A DNA stretch of 64,000 nt, taken from Caccovicinus sp051878975 (GTDB taxonomy: Bacteria; Bacillota; Clostridia; Lachnospirales; Lachnospiraceae). A program made the position numbers and the translations under genes. The notes under the pieces were generated by a model. It saw nothing but the letters and a program-made list of their open reading frames with translations. It did not search any database and had not been told where the DNA came from. Positions 28,945 through 36,732 of this stretch are shown here, piece by piece. The first letter of the stretch is position 1; each line of letters opens with the position of its first letter. The stretch spans positions 103,406 through 167,405 of the forward strand of contig JBJELD010000041.1 of NCBI GenBank assembly GCA_051878975.1. The letters are read 5' to 3'.

Positions 28945-30756
28945 TTACGATTTTCCCATCAATCTTCGATAGCCATTTTTGGCATAGCGATACATGATAA
29001 TGGTATATTCTCCGAATTCTTCTCCAAGATCACTTTTATAAACGGCCCATAGACTCCAGAGAAAGCCGGAAAGCGCCATAAAAGCGGTCAGGAGCCAGAG
29101 TTCATTTTCTTTTGGCTTTCGTTCCAGGTAAAGCTCCAGGAGCCAGGCGGCCTGTTCGAAGTCATAATAGGAGTAAACCGAGCACATGGCAATGTCCAGA
29201 AGCGGATCTGCCATGCCGGCGTACTCCCAGTCGATCAGTTTTACACTGCCGTCCTTCAGAAACAGGATGTTATCCACATTCGGGTCAATATGGCACAGAA
29301 GCTTCGGCCGGTTCAGCTGGTCCACGTCATCCAGGAGACGGTTCATTTTCTGACGGATTTCTGAATAATCCTCAAAGGGGATTCCGCCGTGCTTCAGACA
29401 AAGAGCTTCGTAGAAGGAAATGCGCTCCCGCAAGTCAAAGCTGTGCTCCACATGGAGGCTGGCCTGGTGAAAGCGGCGGATCAGCGCCATGCATGTTCTC
29501 ATATCCTCCGGGCTGGAGCTGTCTGCATTCCGGGCGCCCTCGTAATACTCGGAAATCTTATAACCTGTTTCTCCGTTAAAATAAAGAACGCGTTCTGTGA
29601 TACCGAGAGGGGCAACGGTGTCGTAAACCGCTTTTTCCTGCCTGCGGTTGATCAGAAGCTCAGTTCCGGGACCGGGGATCCGGCAAATATACGGTCTTTT
29701 TCGGATCTCAAAGAGGAAGGATTTGTTTGTCATTCCGGATTTCAGACAGCGGATATGGGTGATTTCGGATTCCGGCACCTGAAATACCTGGGAAATCAGT
29801 TCCATAGCCAGATTATTGGAGCGGTTCTGATAGCTGGTATCAAAGCGCCGCAGTTCCTCCAGATTCTCAAATTCGTAAACCTGATGCTCTGGCTGCCGAT
29901 TGATGTACATAACTGGTTTTTCCAGCTCTTTGTTTCCAAGCCGTCTGCCGGCTTCTCCGGTCAGAAGATCCATATAGACCTGTTCCCAGTAAAACGGTTC
30001 CGTTCCGGGAAGGCGGTAATATTCTTCCAGAACCGGAAGAAACCGGTCGGAAAATTCCCGGGAAAAGAAAACCGGACCGTACATGACCCAGGAATCCCGT
30101 CCGCCAACGGCCACATCTGTGATCATGCCTTTCTTATTATAGGTAAGGCACCATTCCGATGTCTCGCCGGTCATCCGGACAGAGGAGTACCAGGCGCCGC
30201 ATTCGTAGGTGTGATACATATTCTCCCGCATCCAGTTGTCAGAAGAGAGAATGTACATGTTTTTCCCGCGCAGTACTTCCTTGGCGTGGTAAAGGGTAGC
30301 CAGGGTGTTTTTACAGGCATATTCCGGATTATAAAGAAGCTTTACGTCATATTTGTCAATGAGATATTCAAATTTTTCCTTTAAATAGCCCACGACAATG
30401 GTGATATCCCGGATTCCGGCCTGATGGAGCTGCCGGATCTGGCGCTCGATCATCCGCTCTCCCTGTACCTCCAGAAGCCCTTTCGGAGTTTCAAAGGTAA
30501 GCGGAACGAAACGGGAGCCGAAGCCGGCTGCAATAAACAGCGCTCCATCTACGCGGAAAGGCTCCAGGAATTCCTGGCCCTTTTCCGTCAGTTCATAGCG
30601 GCCTTCGCCGGTCTGACCGATATAGCCGGAATTGGAGCATTCCTTCATCAGGCTGTTGACAGTTCCAAGAGAAACGGACAGCTGCTCTGCAAGCTCGCGC
30701 TGCGTGACTGCCGGATTTTCTGATATGTTTCGGCATAGTAATGCTTGACGATTCAT
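28945..30756 (-). CDS. Fused winged-helix, phosphocholine cytidylyltransferase and choline kinase
   Basis: This is a 603-residue three-part protein. Residues 1-65 are a winged helix (TQRELAEQLSVSLGTVNSLM). Residues 72-300 are a nucleotidyltransferase of the LicC type (AAGFGSRFVPLTFETPKGL; LSSDNWM). Residues 320-600 are a LicA/aminoglycoside-phosphotransferase-type kinase with CHIDPNVDNILF and LIDWEYAG, matching the catalytic H-x-D-x4-N and metal-binding Asp. Together these would phosphorylate choline and activate it to CDP-choline for decoration of envelope polymers. The wHTH could make it a self-regulating enzyme. Substrate identity is inferred from family similarity, and ethanolamine or another alcohol is possible. 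It has its own promoter. Confidence 0.85.
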   Translation of the reverse strand: MNRQALLCRNISENPAVTQRELAEQLSVSLGTVNSLMKECSNSGYIGQTGEGRYELTEKGQEFLEPFRVDGALFIAAGFGSRFVPLTFETPKGLLEVQGERMIERQIRQLHQAGIRDITIVVGYLKEKFEYLIDKYDVKLLYNPEYACKNTLATLYHAKEVLRGKNMYILSSDNWMRENMYHTYECGAWYSSVRMTGETSEWCLTYNKKGMITDVAVGGRDSWVMYGPVFFSREFSDRFLPVLEEYYRLPGTEPFYWEQVYMDLLTGEAGRRLGNKELEKPVMYINRQPEHQVYEFENLEELRRFDTSYQNRSNNLAMELISQVFQVPESEITHIRCLKSGMTNKSFLFEIRKRPYICRIPGPGTELLINRRQEKAVYDTVAPLGITERVLYFNGETGYKISEYYEGARNADSSSPEDMRTCMALIRRFHQASLHVEHSFDLRERISFYEALCLKHGGIPFEDYSEIRQKMNRLLDDVDQLNRPKLLCHIDPNVDNILFLKDGSVKLIDWEYAGMADPLLDIAMCSVYSYYDFEQAAWLLELYLERKPKENELWLLTAFMALSGFLWSLWAVYKSDLGEEFGEYTIIMYRYAKNGYRRLMGKS

Positions 30757-30828
30757 AATAATGAAGTCCTTTCTGTTATGAGATCAGTATGTTGTTCAAA
30801 AAACAAGAAACAAAGAAATTATATGAAC

Positions 30829-30856
30829 ATTATAACAGATCAGGCAGGAAAATCAA
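30829..30856 (-). promoter_or_regulatory. Promoter for the LicC-LicA fusion gene
   Basis: Read on the minus strand, TTGATT (30856-30851) and consensus TATAAT (30834-30829) have a 16-bp spacer. The leader to the start codon is about 65 nt. Confidence 0.7.
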
Positions 30857-31129
30857 GGCGGATTATCTGAAAGGCGGTACAGCGGCCGGAGCCCTTTTAC
30901 AGAAACGTTAAATGGACAAAAAATAGAAATTGTACACACTTCAGAACAATTTAAGAAAGAACCTTGATCTTTGTAATAATTCCGTAAGAAAATGCACAGA
31001 GAAATGTTATGGTAATTTTGGAAGAAGTATATTATACTAGGTTACGTGATGGAGGAAATGATATTTCCCTTGAAATTAAGAAAGATTTTTGTATTCTTAG
31101 GATTTTCTTAAAAATCTGGAAAAAAAGTC

Positions 31130-31158
31130 TTGATAATTTCAACTATTGGAAGTATAAT
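31130..31158 (+). promoter_or_regulatory. Promoter of surface-protein copy 1
   Basis: TTGATA (31130-31135), a 17-bp spacer and consensus TATAAT (31153-31158). From GATAATTTCA onward the sequence matches the promoter of copy 2 in inverted orientation, but the first two bases of the -35 differ. Confidence 0.8.
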
Positions 31159-31223
31159 GGCCTCGTAATGCAATAAGGAATTTCAAAAGAATTTCAAAAA
31201 GAAAAAAGGAGAGTGCATTCATT

Positions 31224-32867
31224 ATGAGAAAGCAGACTAAATTAGTTGCAGTTCTTTCTGCAGCTGCTCTGTTAGCAATCGGTGCATCCATGACCTCTTT
31301 CGCTGATACCCCACACTGGGATCAGGAAGACGGCGAGTGGGTATACTTAGACCGCAACGGAGACAAGGTAACTGACGAGTGGAAGAAGTCCAATGGCCAG
31401 TGGTATTACTTAGACAGCGATGGCTATATGGCTAAGGATCAGGTTATCGAGGACGACGATGACAAGTATTACGTTGATGAGAACGGTGCCCGCGTTACCA
31501 ACGCATGGGTATCCTTCGACAACGATGACTTACTGGATGACGATGATGAGACCGAGGAGATCGATACGGTTTGGATGTATTTCGACAGCACCGGTAAGGC
31601 ATACGGCTGCGACACCGACAATGGTGAGATCAAGAAGATCACCTACGGCGACGGCAAGAGCGGCTGGTTCATCTTCAACGAAGATGGTTATATGTTAAGC
31701 GGCTTCAAGAAATGGAGCAAGAGCGGCAACAGCGATAAGCTGTACTACTTAGGCGACCAGAACGAAGGCTGGGCTCACACCGGCTGGCAGTATCTGGAGG
31801 TTGATACCGATCTGGACGCATTCAGCGGTATTGATGAAGATGATGCAATGTTTGAGGACCAGGCTTGGTTCTACTTCAAGTCTAATGGTAAGGCTGTTGT
31901 AGATGAGGATAAGGAAATCGGCGGCAAGAAGTATATCTTCGATGAGTACGGCAGAATGCTGGATCTGTGGGTATATCCGACCGCGACTGATTCCGGCTAC
32001 ACCAATGACAGCAATGCATCCTCTTCTTCCGCATCCGCACAGTACTTCCAGGAAGACAACGGCGGACGCGATAAGAACTGGATCTGGGCTCATACGAAGT
32101 CCGATTATGATGACTACGGCGATGACCCATTCTGGTTCTATCTGGATTCCAACGGCAAGCCATTCCGTGCTGTTGAAGGTACGAAGTTAACTGGTGTCGG
32201 CACCTCTATGCGTATTGATGATGATGACAAGCAGAACAAGGACGACGACAAGTACAATGGAGAAGTAGGCTGTAAGTCTATCAAGGGCGAGACCTACATG
32301 TTCAATGACAAGGGCGTTATGTTAAGAGGTCTGTACCTGCTTGGCTATGACAACGAGGAAGACTTCGCTGACGCAACTGCTGAAGAGCGTGCAGCAGGCG
32401 GTGATTCCCCAGTTTACAAGGGAACCTCTACCACTCCTATGGAGGCTGGCTACTACTACTTCACTGTAGATGATTCTCATGGAACAACCGACGGACGTAT
32501 GGTTGATGACAAGAAGATGAAGATCGACATCGACGGCGAGGATGAGACCTACTACTTCAAGAAGAGCGGTGCTGCTTACACCAACACCATCATCAACGAC
32601 ACTGTATATGGTCCAAACGGCCAGTTAGTAGATGACTATGGCGACGGCAGCGACTATCAGGTTGTTGCACTGTGGGCTGACCTGTACAAGAAGGGCAACT
32701 CCAACAAGGTTGAAGTTTATGCTAAGGATCCGGAGACCGGCGAGCAGAACTACATCCTGATCAACGAGCACGGCAAGATTAAGAAGTCCGGCTCTACCAC
32801 GGATGTAGATGATCAGAAGGTTAAGGTTAAGGATTATGTAGTTTACAGCATTGAAGAGGACGACTAA
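31224..32867 (+). CDS. Acidic secreted surface protein with wall-binding-type repeats, copy 1
   Basis: This 547-residue protein begins MRKQTKLVAVLSAAALLAIG and has a signal peptide ending near TSFAD. The mature protein opens with two clear choline-binding-type repeats (GEWVYLDRNGDKVTDEW; NGQWYYLDSDGYMAKDQ). Degenerate units with W/Y-Y-F/L and N-G/D-G-Y-M spacing follow to the end. It is very acidic, with runs such as DDDDK and DDDDETEEID that may bind calcium. There is no enzymatic domain. It has strong promoter and ribosome signals, suggesting high expression. Its body matches copy 3 closely, whereas the leader and MRKQ start match copy 2. An S-layer-like or adhesin role is inference. Confidence 0.82.
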   Translation: MRKQTKLVAVLSAAALLAIGASMTSFADTPHWDQEDGEWVYLDRNGDKVTDEWKKSNGQWYYLDSDGYMAKDQVIEDDDDKYYVDENGARVTNAWVSFDNDDLLDDDDETEEIDTVWMYFDSTGKAYGCDTDNGEIKKITYGDGKSGWFIFNEDGYMLSGFKKWSKSGNSDKLYYLGDQNEGWAHTGWQYLEVDTDLDAFSGIDEDDAMFEDQAWFYFKSNGKAVVDEDKEIGGKKYIFDEYGRMLDLWVYPTATDSGYTNDSNASSSSASAQYFQEDNGGRDKNWIWAHTKSDYDDYGDDPFWFYLDSNGKPFRAVEGTKLTGVGTSMRIDDDDKQNKDDDKYNGEVGCKSIKGETYMFNDKGVMLRGLYLLGYDNEEDFADATAEERAAGGDSPVYKGTSTTPMEAGYYYFTVDDSHGTTDGRMVDDKKMKIDIDGEDETYYFKKSGAAYTNTIINDTVYGPNGQLVDDYGDGSDYQVVALWADLYKKGNSNKVEVYAKDPETGEQNYILINEHGKIKKSGSTTDVDDQKVKVKDYVVYSIEEDD

Positions 32868-32923
32868 TCCGAATCGAGTTTCTAATTGCCAGTTATTGTT
32901 TTTTTAAAGTGATAACCTAACGT

Positions 32924-32958
32924 AAAGAAGGCGGAGAGTAATACTCTCCGCCTTCTTT
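32924..32958. terminator. Shared terminator between convergent surface-protein genes
   Basis: Perfect 17-bp arms (AAAGAAGGCGGAGAGTA and complement) are separated by one base. An outer inverted pair, CTAATTGCCA (32882-32891) and TGGCAATTAG (32993-33002), frames it. The hairpin would stop both transcripts. Confidence 0.85.
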
Positions 32959-33015
32959 ATTACACTACGTTCTCAATTACTGAGAACATGATTGGCAATT
33001 AGAATTGACGATTAA

Positions 33016-34590
33016 TTAGTCATCCTCGCCCTGATCTACTGCGATGTAACCGCTAACCTTTACCTTGTGGTCATTTACATCGGTGGTAGTACCGGACTTC
33101 TTGATCTTACCATTCTCGTTCAGCATGATGTTGTCGCCTGCCTTGATAACAGGAGTATCTTTGCCCTTCTCATACAGATCAGCCCAAGCAACAACCTGCT
33201 GGAAGGTGCTTCCATCGCCGTAATCGGTTACCAGCTTACCGTCAGCACCATATACGCTGCCGCTGATGATGGTGTTGGTATAAGCCTCACCGGTCTTCTT
33301 GAAGTAGTAGGTCTCATCCTCACCATCTACATCAATCTTAACCTTCTTGTTGGTAACCATCTGGCCTTCTACAGAACCGCTCTCGGTATTGAAGTAATAG
33401 TAGCCAGGAATCATAGCAGTCTCAGAAGTTCCCTTGTATACAGGAGCATCAACATCGCCCTCTTCAGAGCTTCCTAACCAGAATAAGCCCTTCAGCATAA
33501 CGCCCTTGTCGTTGAACAGATAGGTCTCGCTCTTGATTGCTCTAGCGCCTACAGCACCGTTGTACTTAGCATCGCTCTCGTTCTGCTTGTCATCATCATC
33601 GATACGATGAGCAGCACCAACTGCGGTCAGTCTAGCCTCATCCTCAACTGCACGGAATGGCTTGCCGTTGCTGTTCAGATAGAACCAGTATGGGTCATCA
33701 CCGTAATCATCGTAATTGGACTTCGGATAAGCATAGATCCAGTTCTTATCACGAGCACCATTGTCTTCCTGGAAGTACTGAGCTTCTGCTGCAGAAGAGG
33801 AAGCGTTCATATCGTTGGTGTAGTTGGAATCGGTTGCGTATACCCACAGATCCAGCATTCTGCCGTACTCATCGAAAATGTAGGTCTTGCCGCCAATGGA
33901 CTTATCCTCATTCTCTACAGCCTTACCGGTGGACTTGAAGTAGAACCAAGCCTCATCCTCATACATATCATCATCTTCGCTGATGCCGCTGAATGCTTCC
34001 AGATCCGGATCGATCTCCAGATACTGCCAGCCGGTACGTGCCCAGCCTTCGTTCTGGCTTCCTAAGTAGTACAGCTTCTCGCTGCTGCCGCTCTTGCTCC
34101 AACGCTTCCAGCCGCTTAACATATAACCATCTTCGTTGAAGATGAAGTATGCGCTCTGGCCATCGCCGTAAGGCAGCTTCTTGATCTCGCCGTTGTCGGT
34201 ATCGCAGCCCAGTGCCTTACCGGTGCTGTCGAAATACATCCAAACCGTATCGATCTCTTCGGTCTCATCATCGTCATCTAACAGATCATCGTTGTCAAAT
34301 GCAACCCATGCATTGGTAACGCGAACACCGTTCTCGTCTACATAATACTTGTCATCGTCGTCCTCGATAACCTGATCCTTAGCCATGTAGCCATCCTCAT
34401 CCAGATAGTACCACTGGCCATTGGACTTCTTCCACTCATCAGTTACCTTGTCTCCGTTGCGATCTAAGTATACCCACTCGCCGTCTTCCTGATCCCAGTG
34501 TGGGGTATCAGCAAAAGAGGTCATGGATGCACCGATTGCTAACAGAGCAGCTGCAGAAAGAACTGCAACTAATTTAGTCTGCTTTCTCAT
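33016..34590 (-). CDS. Acidic secreted surface protein with wall-binding-type repeats, copy 2
   Basis: This 524-residue paralogue of copy 1 is transcribed towards it. The first 30 residues are the same as copy 1, including MRKQTK, and the first repeats differ at only a few positions (YLDEDG for YLDSDG). The last third diverges: a shorter middle (SSEEGDVDAPVYKG) and a different C terminus (TFQQVVAWADLYEKG; ending AVDQGEDD). The same acidic blocks occur. Its promoter has a poorer -35 than copy 1. The gene lies next to two tyrosine recombinases. An alternative allele of the same surface layer or adhesin is the simplest interpretation. Confidence 0.82.
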   Translation of the reverse strand: MRKQTKLVAVLSAAALLAIGASMTSFADTPHWDQEDGEWVYLDRNGDKVTDEWKKSNGQWYYLDEDGYMAKDQVIEDDDDKYYVDENGVRVTNAWVAFDNDDLLDDDDETEEIDTVWMYFDSTGKALGCDTDNGEIKKLPYGDGQSAYFIFNEDGYMLSGWKRWSKSGSSEKLYYLGSQNEGWARTGWQYLEIDPDLEAFSGISEDDDMYEDEAWFYFKSTGKAVENEDKSIGGKTYIFDEYGRMLDLWVYATDSNYTNDMNASSSAAEAQYFQEDNGARDKNWIYAYPKSNYDDYGDDPYWFYLNSNGKPFRAVEDEARLTAVGAAHRIDDDDKQNESDAKYNGAVGARAIKSETYLFNDKGVMLKGLFWLGSSEEGDVDAPVYKGTSETAMIPGYYYFNTESGSVEGQMVTNKKVKIDVDGEDETYYFKKTGEAYTNTIISGSVYGADGKLVTDYGDGSTFQQVVAWADLYEKGKDTPVIKAGDNIMLNENGKIKKSGTTTDVNDHKVKVSGYIAVDQGEDD

Positions 34591-34654
34591 AATGAATGCA
34601 CTCTCCTTTTTTCCTTTTGAAATTCTTTGAAATTCCTTATTGCATTACGAGGTC

Positions 34655-34683
34655 ATTATACTTCCTATAATTGAAATTATCGG
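34655..34683 (-). promoter_or_regulatory. Promoter of surface-protein copy 2 (weakened -35)
   Basis: On the minus strand TATAAT lies at 34660-34655 with a 17-bp spacer to CCGATA (34683-34678). Copy 1 has TTGATA at the same place. The two most conserved -35 thymines are thus lost here. Confidence 0.7.
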
Positions 34684-34754
34684 GAGTTTTTAAACAAAAT
34701 AAAGCAAAAACCGTCAATTTCTTCGAAAATTTCGAAATTTTAGCGGATAATTCC

Positions 34755-34783
34755 TTGACTTTCGACGTGTCATTTTTTATATT
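34755..34783 (+). promoter_or_regulatory. Promoter for the tandem recombinases
   Basis: TTGACT (34755-34760) and TATATT (34778-34783) have a 17-bp spacer. A palindrome, TTCGAAA-A-TTTCGAA (34722-34736), lies 18 bp upstream of the -35. Confidence 0.65.
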
Positions 34784-34841
34784 TAAGTCGCAAATATAAG
34801 TTTGGCGGGAAAAGGAAGGAGAGAAAGAGGGGGAGTGAAGT

Positions 34842-35660
34842 ATGGAAAATGGGAACCAGATGGAGGAATTTGAAAAATATCTTCTGGCACAGAATATGGC
34901 AGAAAACACAATTCGGGCGTATCTGGCGGCGATTCGGCAGTATTTTGAACTTTATGAGAAATTAGATTTTCAGAATATGCAGCTGTATAAGCTGTTTCTG
35001 CTGGAGCATTATAAAGGCCAGACCGTTAATCTCAGAATTCATGCGCTGAACTGTTATCTAAAATATGCGGAGTGGCCGGATGAACATATTCTTCAGGTGC
35101 GGCTTCAGCAGAAGTTGTTTCTGGATCGGATTATCAGTGAAGCGGATTATGAGTATTTAAAATACCGTCTGCTCAGTGAAGAAAAATATCTGTACTATTT
35201 TCTGATTCGGTTTATGGCGGCAACGGGGGCAAGAGTCAGCGAAGTTGTTCAATTTACGGTTGAAGATGTGCAGAACGGATACAAGGATATTTATTCAAAA
35301 GACAATAAAGTGCGCCGGATTTACATTCCTGCGCTCTTGCAGAAGGACACTGTTCAATGGCTGAATCAGATCGGACGCCGGAAGGGAGATATCTTTTTGA
35401 ATCACTCGGGGGTGCGGATTTCATCCGGCGGGATCAGAAGGCAGCTGAAGCGTCTGGCGGTCCGTTATCATTTGGATGAGGAGGTGGTTTATCCTCATTC
35501 CTTCCGACATCGCTTCGCAAAGAATTTTATTGAGCACTGTGGTGATATTGCCATGCTGTCCAATCTTTTGGGACATGAGAGCATTGAGACAACCAGAATT
35601 TATCTAAGAAGAAGCAGCAGTGAGCAGAAAGCGATCGTCAATAAAATTGTAGACTGGTAA
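34842..35660 (+). CDS. Tyrosine recombinase 1
   Basis: This is a 272-residue site-specific recombinase with a SAM-like N-terminal core-binding domain (EEFEKYLLAQNMAENTIRAY). The catalytic residues are all visible: R131 (GARVSE), H219 and R222 (HSFRH), H245 (LLGHESIETT) and Y254 (RIYLRR). It should cut and rejoin DNA at paired short sites through a 3'-phosphotyrosine. It is small, with no phage-type N-terminal arm-binding domain, so it resembles XerC/D-like invertases more than phage integrases. It lies 251 bp from the inverted surface genes and just upstream of a paralogue. No phage or conjugative genes are nearby. Confidence 0.9.
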   Translation: MENGNQMEEFEKYLLAQNMAENTIRAYLAAIRQYFELYEKLDFQNMQLYKLFLLEHYKGQTVNLRIHALNCYLKYAEWPDEHILQVRLQQKLFLDRIISEADYEYLKYRLLSEEKYLYYFLIRFMAATGARVSEVVQFTVEDVQNGYKDIYSKDNKVRRIYIPALLQKDTVQWLNQIGRRKGDIFLNHSGVRISSGGIRRQLKRLAVRYHLDEEVVYPHSFRHRFAKNFIEHCGDIAMLSNLLGHESIETTRIYLRRSSSEQKAIVNKIVDW

Positions 35661-35757
35661 AAGGACAGAAAAGGACCGGAACAGGCAGGACAGGAGAGAA
35701 GCAGACAGAAAAGAGGGAGAAGGAGAAAGAAAAAGAGAACTGGGGGAAAGATCGAAT

Positions 35758-36627
35758 ATGGACTGGTTGGAAGAGGAGTTAGAGGAATTTCAGCTTTATT
35801 TAAAAAAGAAGGGAGCGTCCCGGAATACAATTATGGCTTACCGCTCTGCGGTCCGGCAGTATTATCAGTATTGTCCGGAAATCCGGGTAGAATGGCTGCG
35901 GGATTATAAGCAGCAGCTTCTTGCGCAGTATTGTCCGCGGACAGTAAACACAAAGATCTATGGCCTGAACAGCTATCTGCGTTATCGGCTGGCCTGCGGC
36001 AAATGGACGGAAACTCCAGATGTGCCGGACGAGATGCTCCTGGAAGGCTATCAGGTCAAGGCGGTAAAGCAGCAGCAGAAATCCTTTCAGGACAATGTGA
36101 TCTCCAACGAAGATTATGAGCGTCTGAAAAACGGGCTGAAGCGGGATCATGATGATTTCTGGTATTTTGTGGTTCGCTTTTTGGGGGCAACGGGGGCCAG
36201 AGTCAGCGAATTGATCCAGATTAAGGCAGAACACCTGAGGCTGGGGTATATGGATCTGTATTCCAAGGGAGGAAAGATCCGGCGGATCTATTTCCCGGAT
36301 TCTCTCTGTGAAGAGGGACTTTCCTGGCTGGCACAAAAGGGCGTGGAGTCCGGCTTCCTTTTTGTGAACCGCAGCGGACAGCAGATCACTTCCCGGGGGG
36401 TGCGGTGGCAGCTGAAACAGCTGGCTCTCCGGTACGGAATTGACCCGGAGACGGTATATCCCCATTCCTTCCGGCATCTGTATGCCAAAAATTTTCTTGC
36501 AAAATTTAATGATATTTCGCTTTTGGCGGATCTTCTGGGACATGAAAGCATTGAAACGACAAAGATTTATCTGACGCAGAGCAGCAGCGAACAGAAACGG
36601 CTGATTGACCGTGTGGTAATCTGGTAG
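35758..36627 (+). CDS. Tyrosine recombinase 2
   Basis: This 289-residue paralogue of recombinase 1 lies 97 bp downstream of it. The catalytic set is intact: R148 (GARVSE), H236 and R239 (HSFRH), H262 (LLGHESIETT) and Y271 (KIYLTQ). Both proteins end with a similar tail (SSSEQK, then a V-x-W-type end). The pair could act as a heterodimeric Xer-like recombinase or as two switches with different sites. The spacer between the genes is nearly all purine on the plus strand. The likely substrate is the neighbouring inverted repeat, which is inference from position only. Confidence 0.9.
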   Translation: MDWLEEELEEFQLYLKKKGASRNTIMAYRSAVRQYYQYCPEIRVEWLRDYKQQLLAQYCPRTVNTKIYGLNSYLRYRLACGKWTETPDVPDEMLLEGYQVKAVKQQQKSFQDNVISNEDYERLKNGLKRDHDDFWYFVVRFLGATGARVSELIQIKAEHLRLGYMDLYSKGGKIRRIYFPDSLCEEGLSWLAQKGVESGFLFVNRSGQQITSRGVRWQLKQLALRYGIDPETVYPHSFRHLYAKNFLAKFNDISLLADLLGHESIETTKIYLTQSSSEQKRLIDRVVIW

Positions 36628-36655
36628 AGGTTACGGTGTCCGGGAGACACGCAGA

Positions 36656-36701
36656 AAAAACGCAGAGAGGAAAGCGGGCAGCTTTCCTTCTCTGCGTTTT
36701 T
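36656..36701. terminator. Bidirectional terminator between recombinase 2 and efflux operon B
   Basis: AAAAACGCAGAGAGGAAAGC pairs with GCTTTCCTTCTCTGCG plus a T run with one bulge. It serves the convergent ends. Confidence 0.8.
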
Positions 36702-36732
36702 GATGAGAGATTGTATGTTAAAGATTGTTTGC

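Larger units (their letters stand above)
30757..31223. other. 467-bp divergent intergenic region
   Basis: The region holds the leftward licC/licA promoter near 30829-30856 and the rightward surface-protein promoter at 31130-31158. Between them is AT-rich sequence with a GGAGG-preceded 17-codon frame (31058-31111), and a hairpin-forming AGATTTTT/AAAAATCT pair (31083-31116). TGTTCA and TGAACA half sites flank the licC/licA leader. No longer gene is evident. Confidence 0.6.
31131..34682. repeat. Large inverted repeat formed by two convergent surface-protein genes
   Basis: Leaders 31131-31223 and 34682-34591 are almost the same sequence in opposite orientation, with shared TATAATG, CTCGTAATGCAATAAGG and AAGGAGAGTGCATTCATT. 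The similarity continues into the signal peptides and first 100 codons with scattered silent changes, and then through much of both genes at lower identity. The arms face each other around a 148-bp centre. Recombination between the arms would invert the interior. Confidence 0.85.

Noticed and set aside
31450..31475. DDDDK runs as a proprotein cleavage signal
   Set aside because: They are part of general acidic repeats in the surface proteins; no protease link is shown.
34842..36627. Integrated phage or conjugative element
   Set aside because: No capsid, relaxase, excisionase, repressor or tRNA attachment site is visible; the recombinases lack an integrase arm-binding domain.
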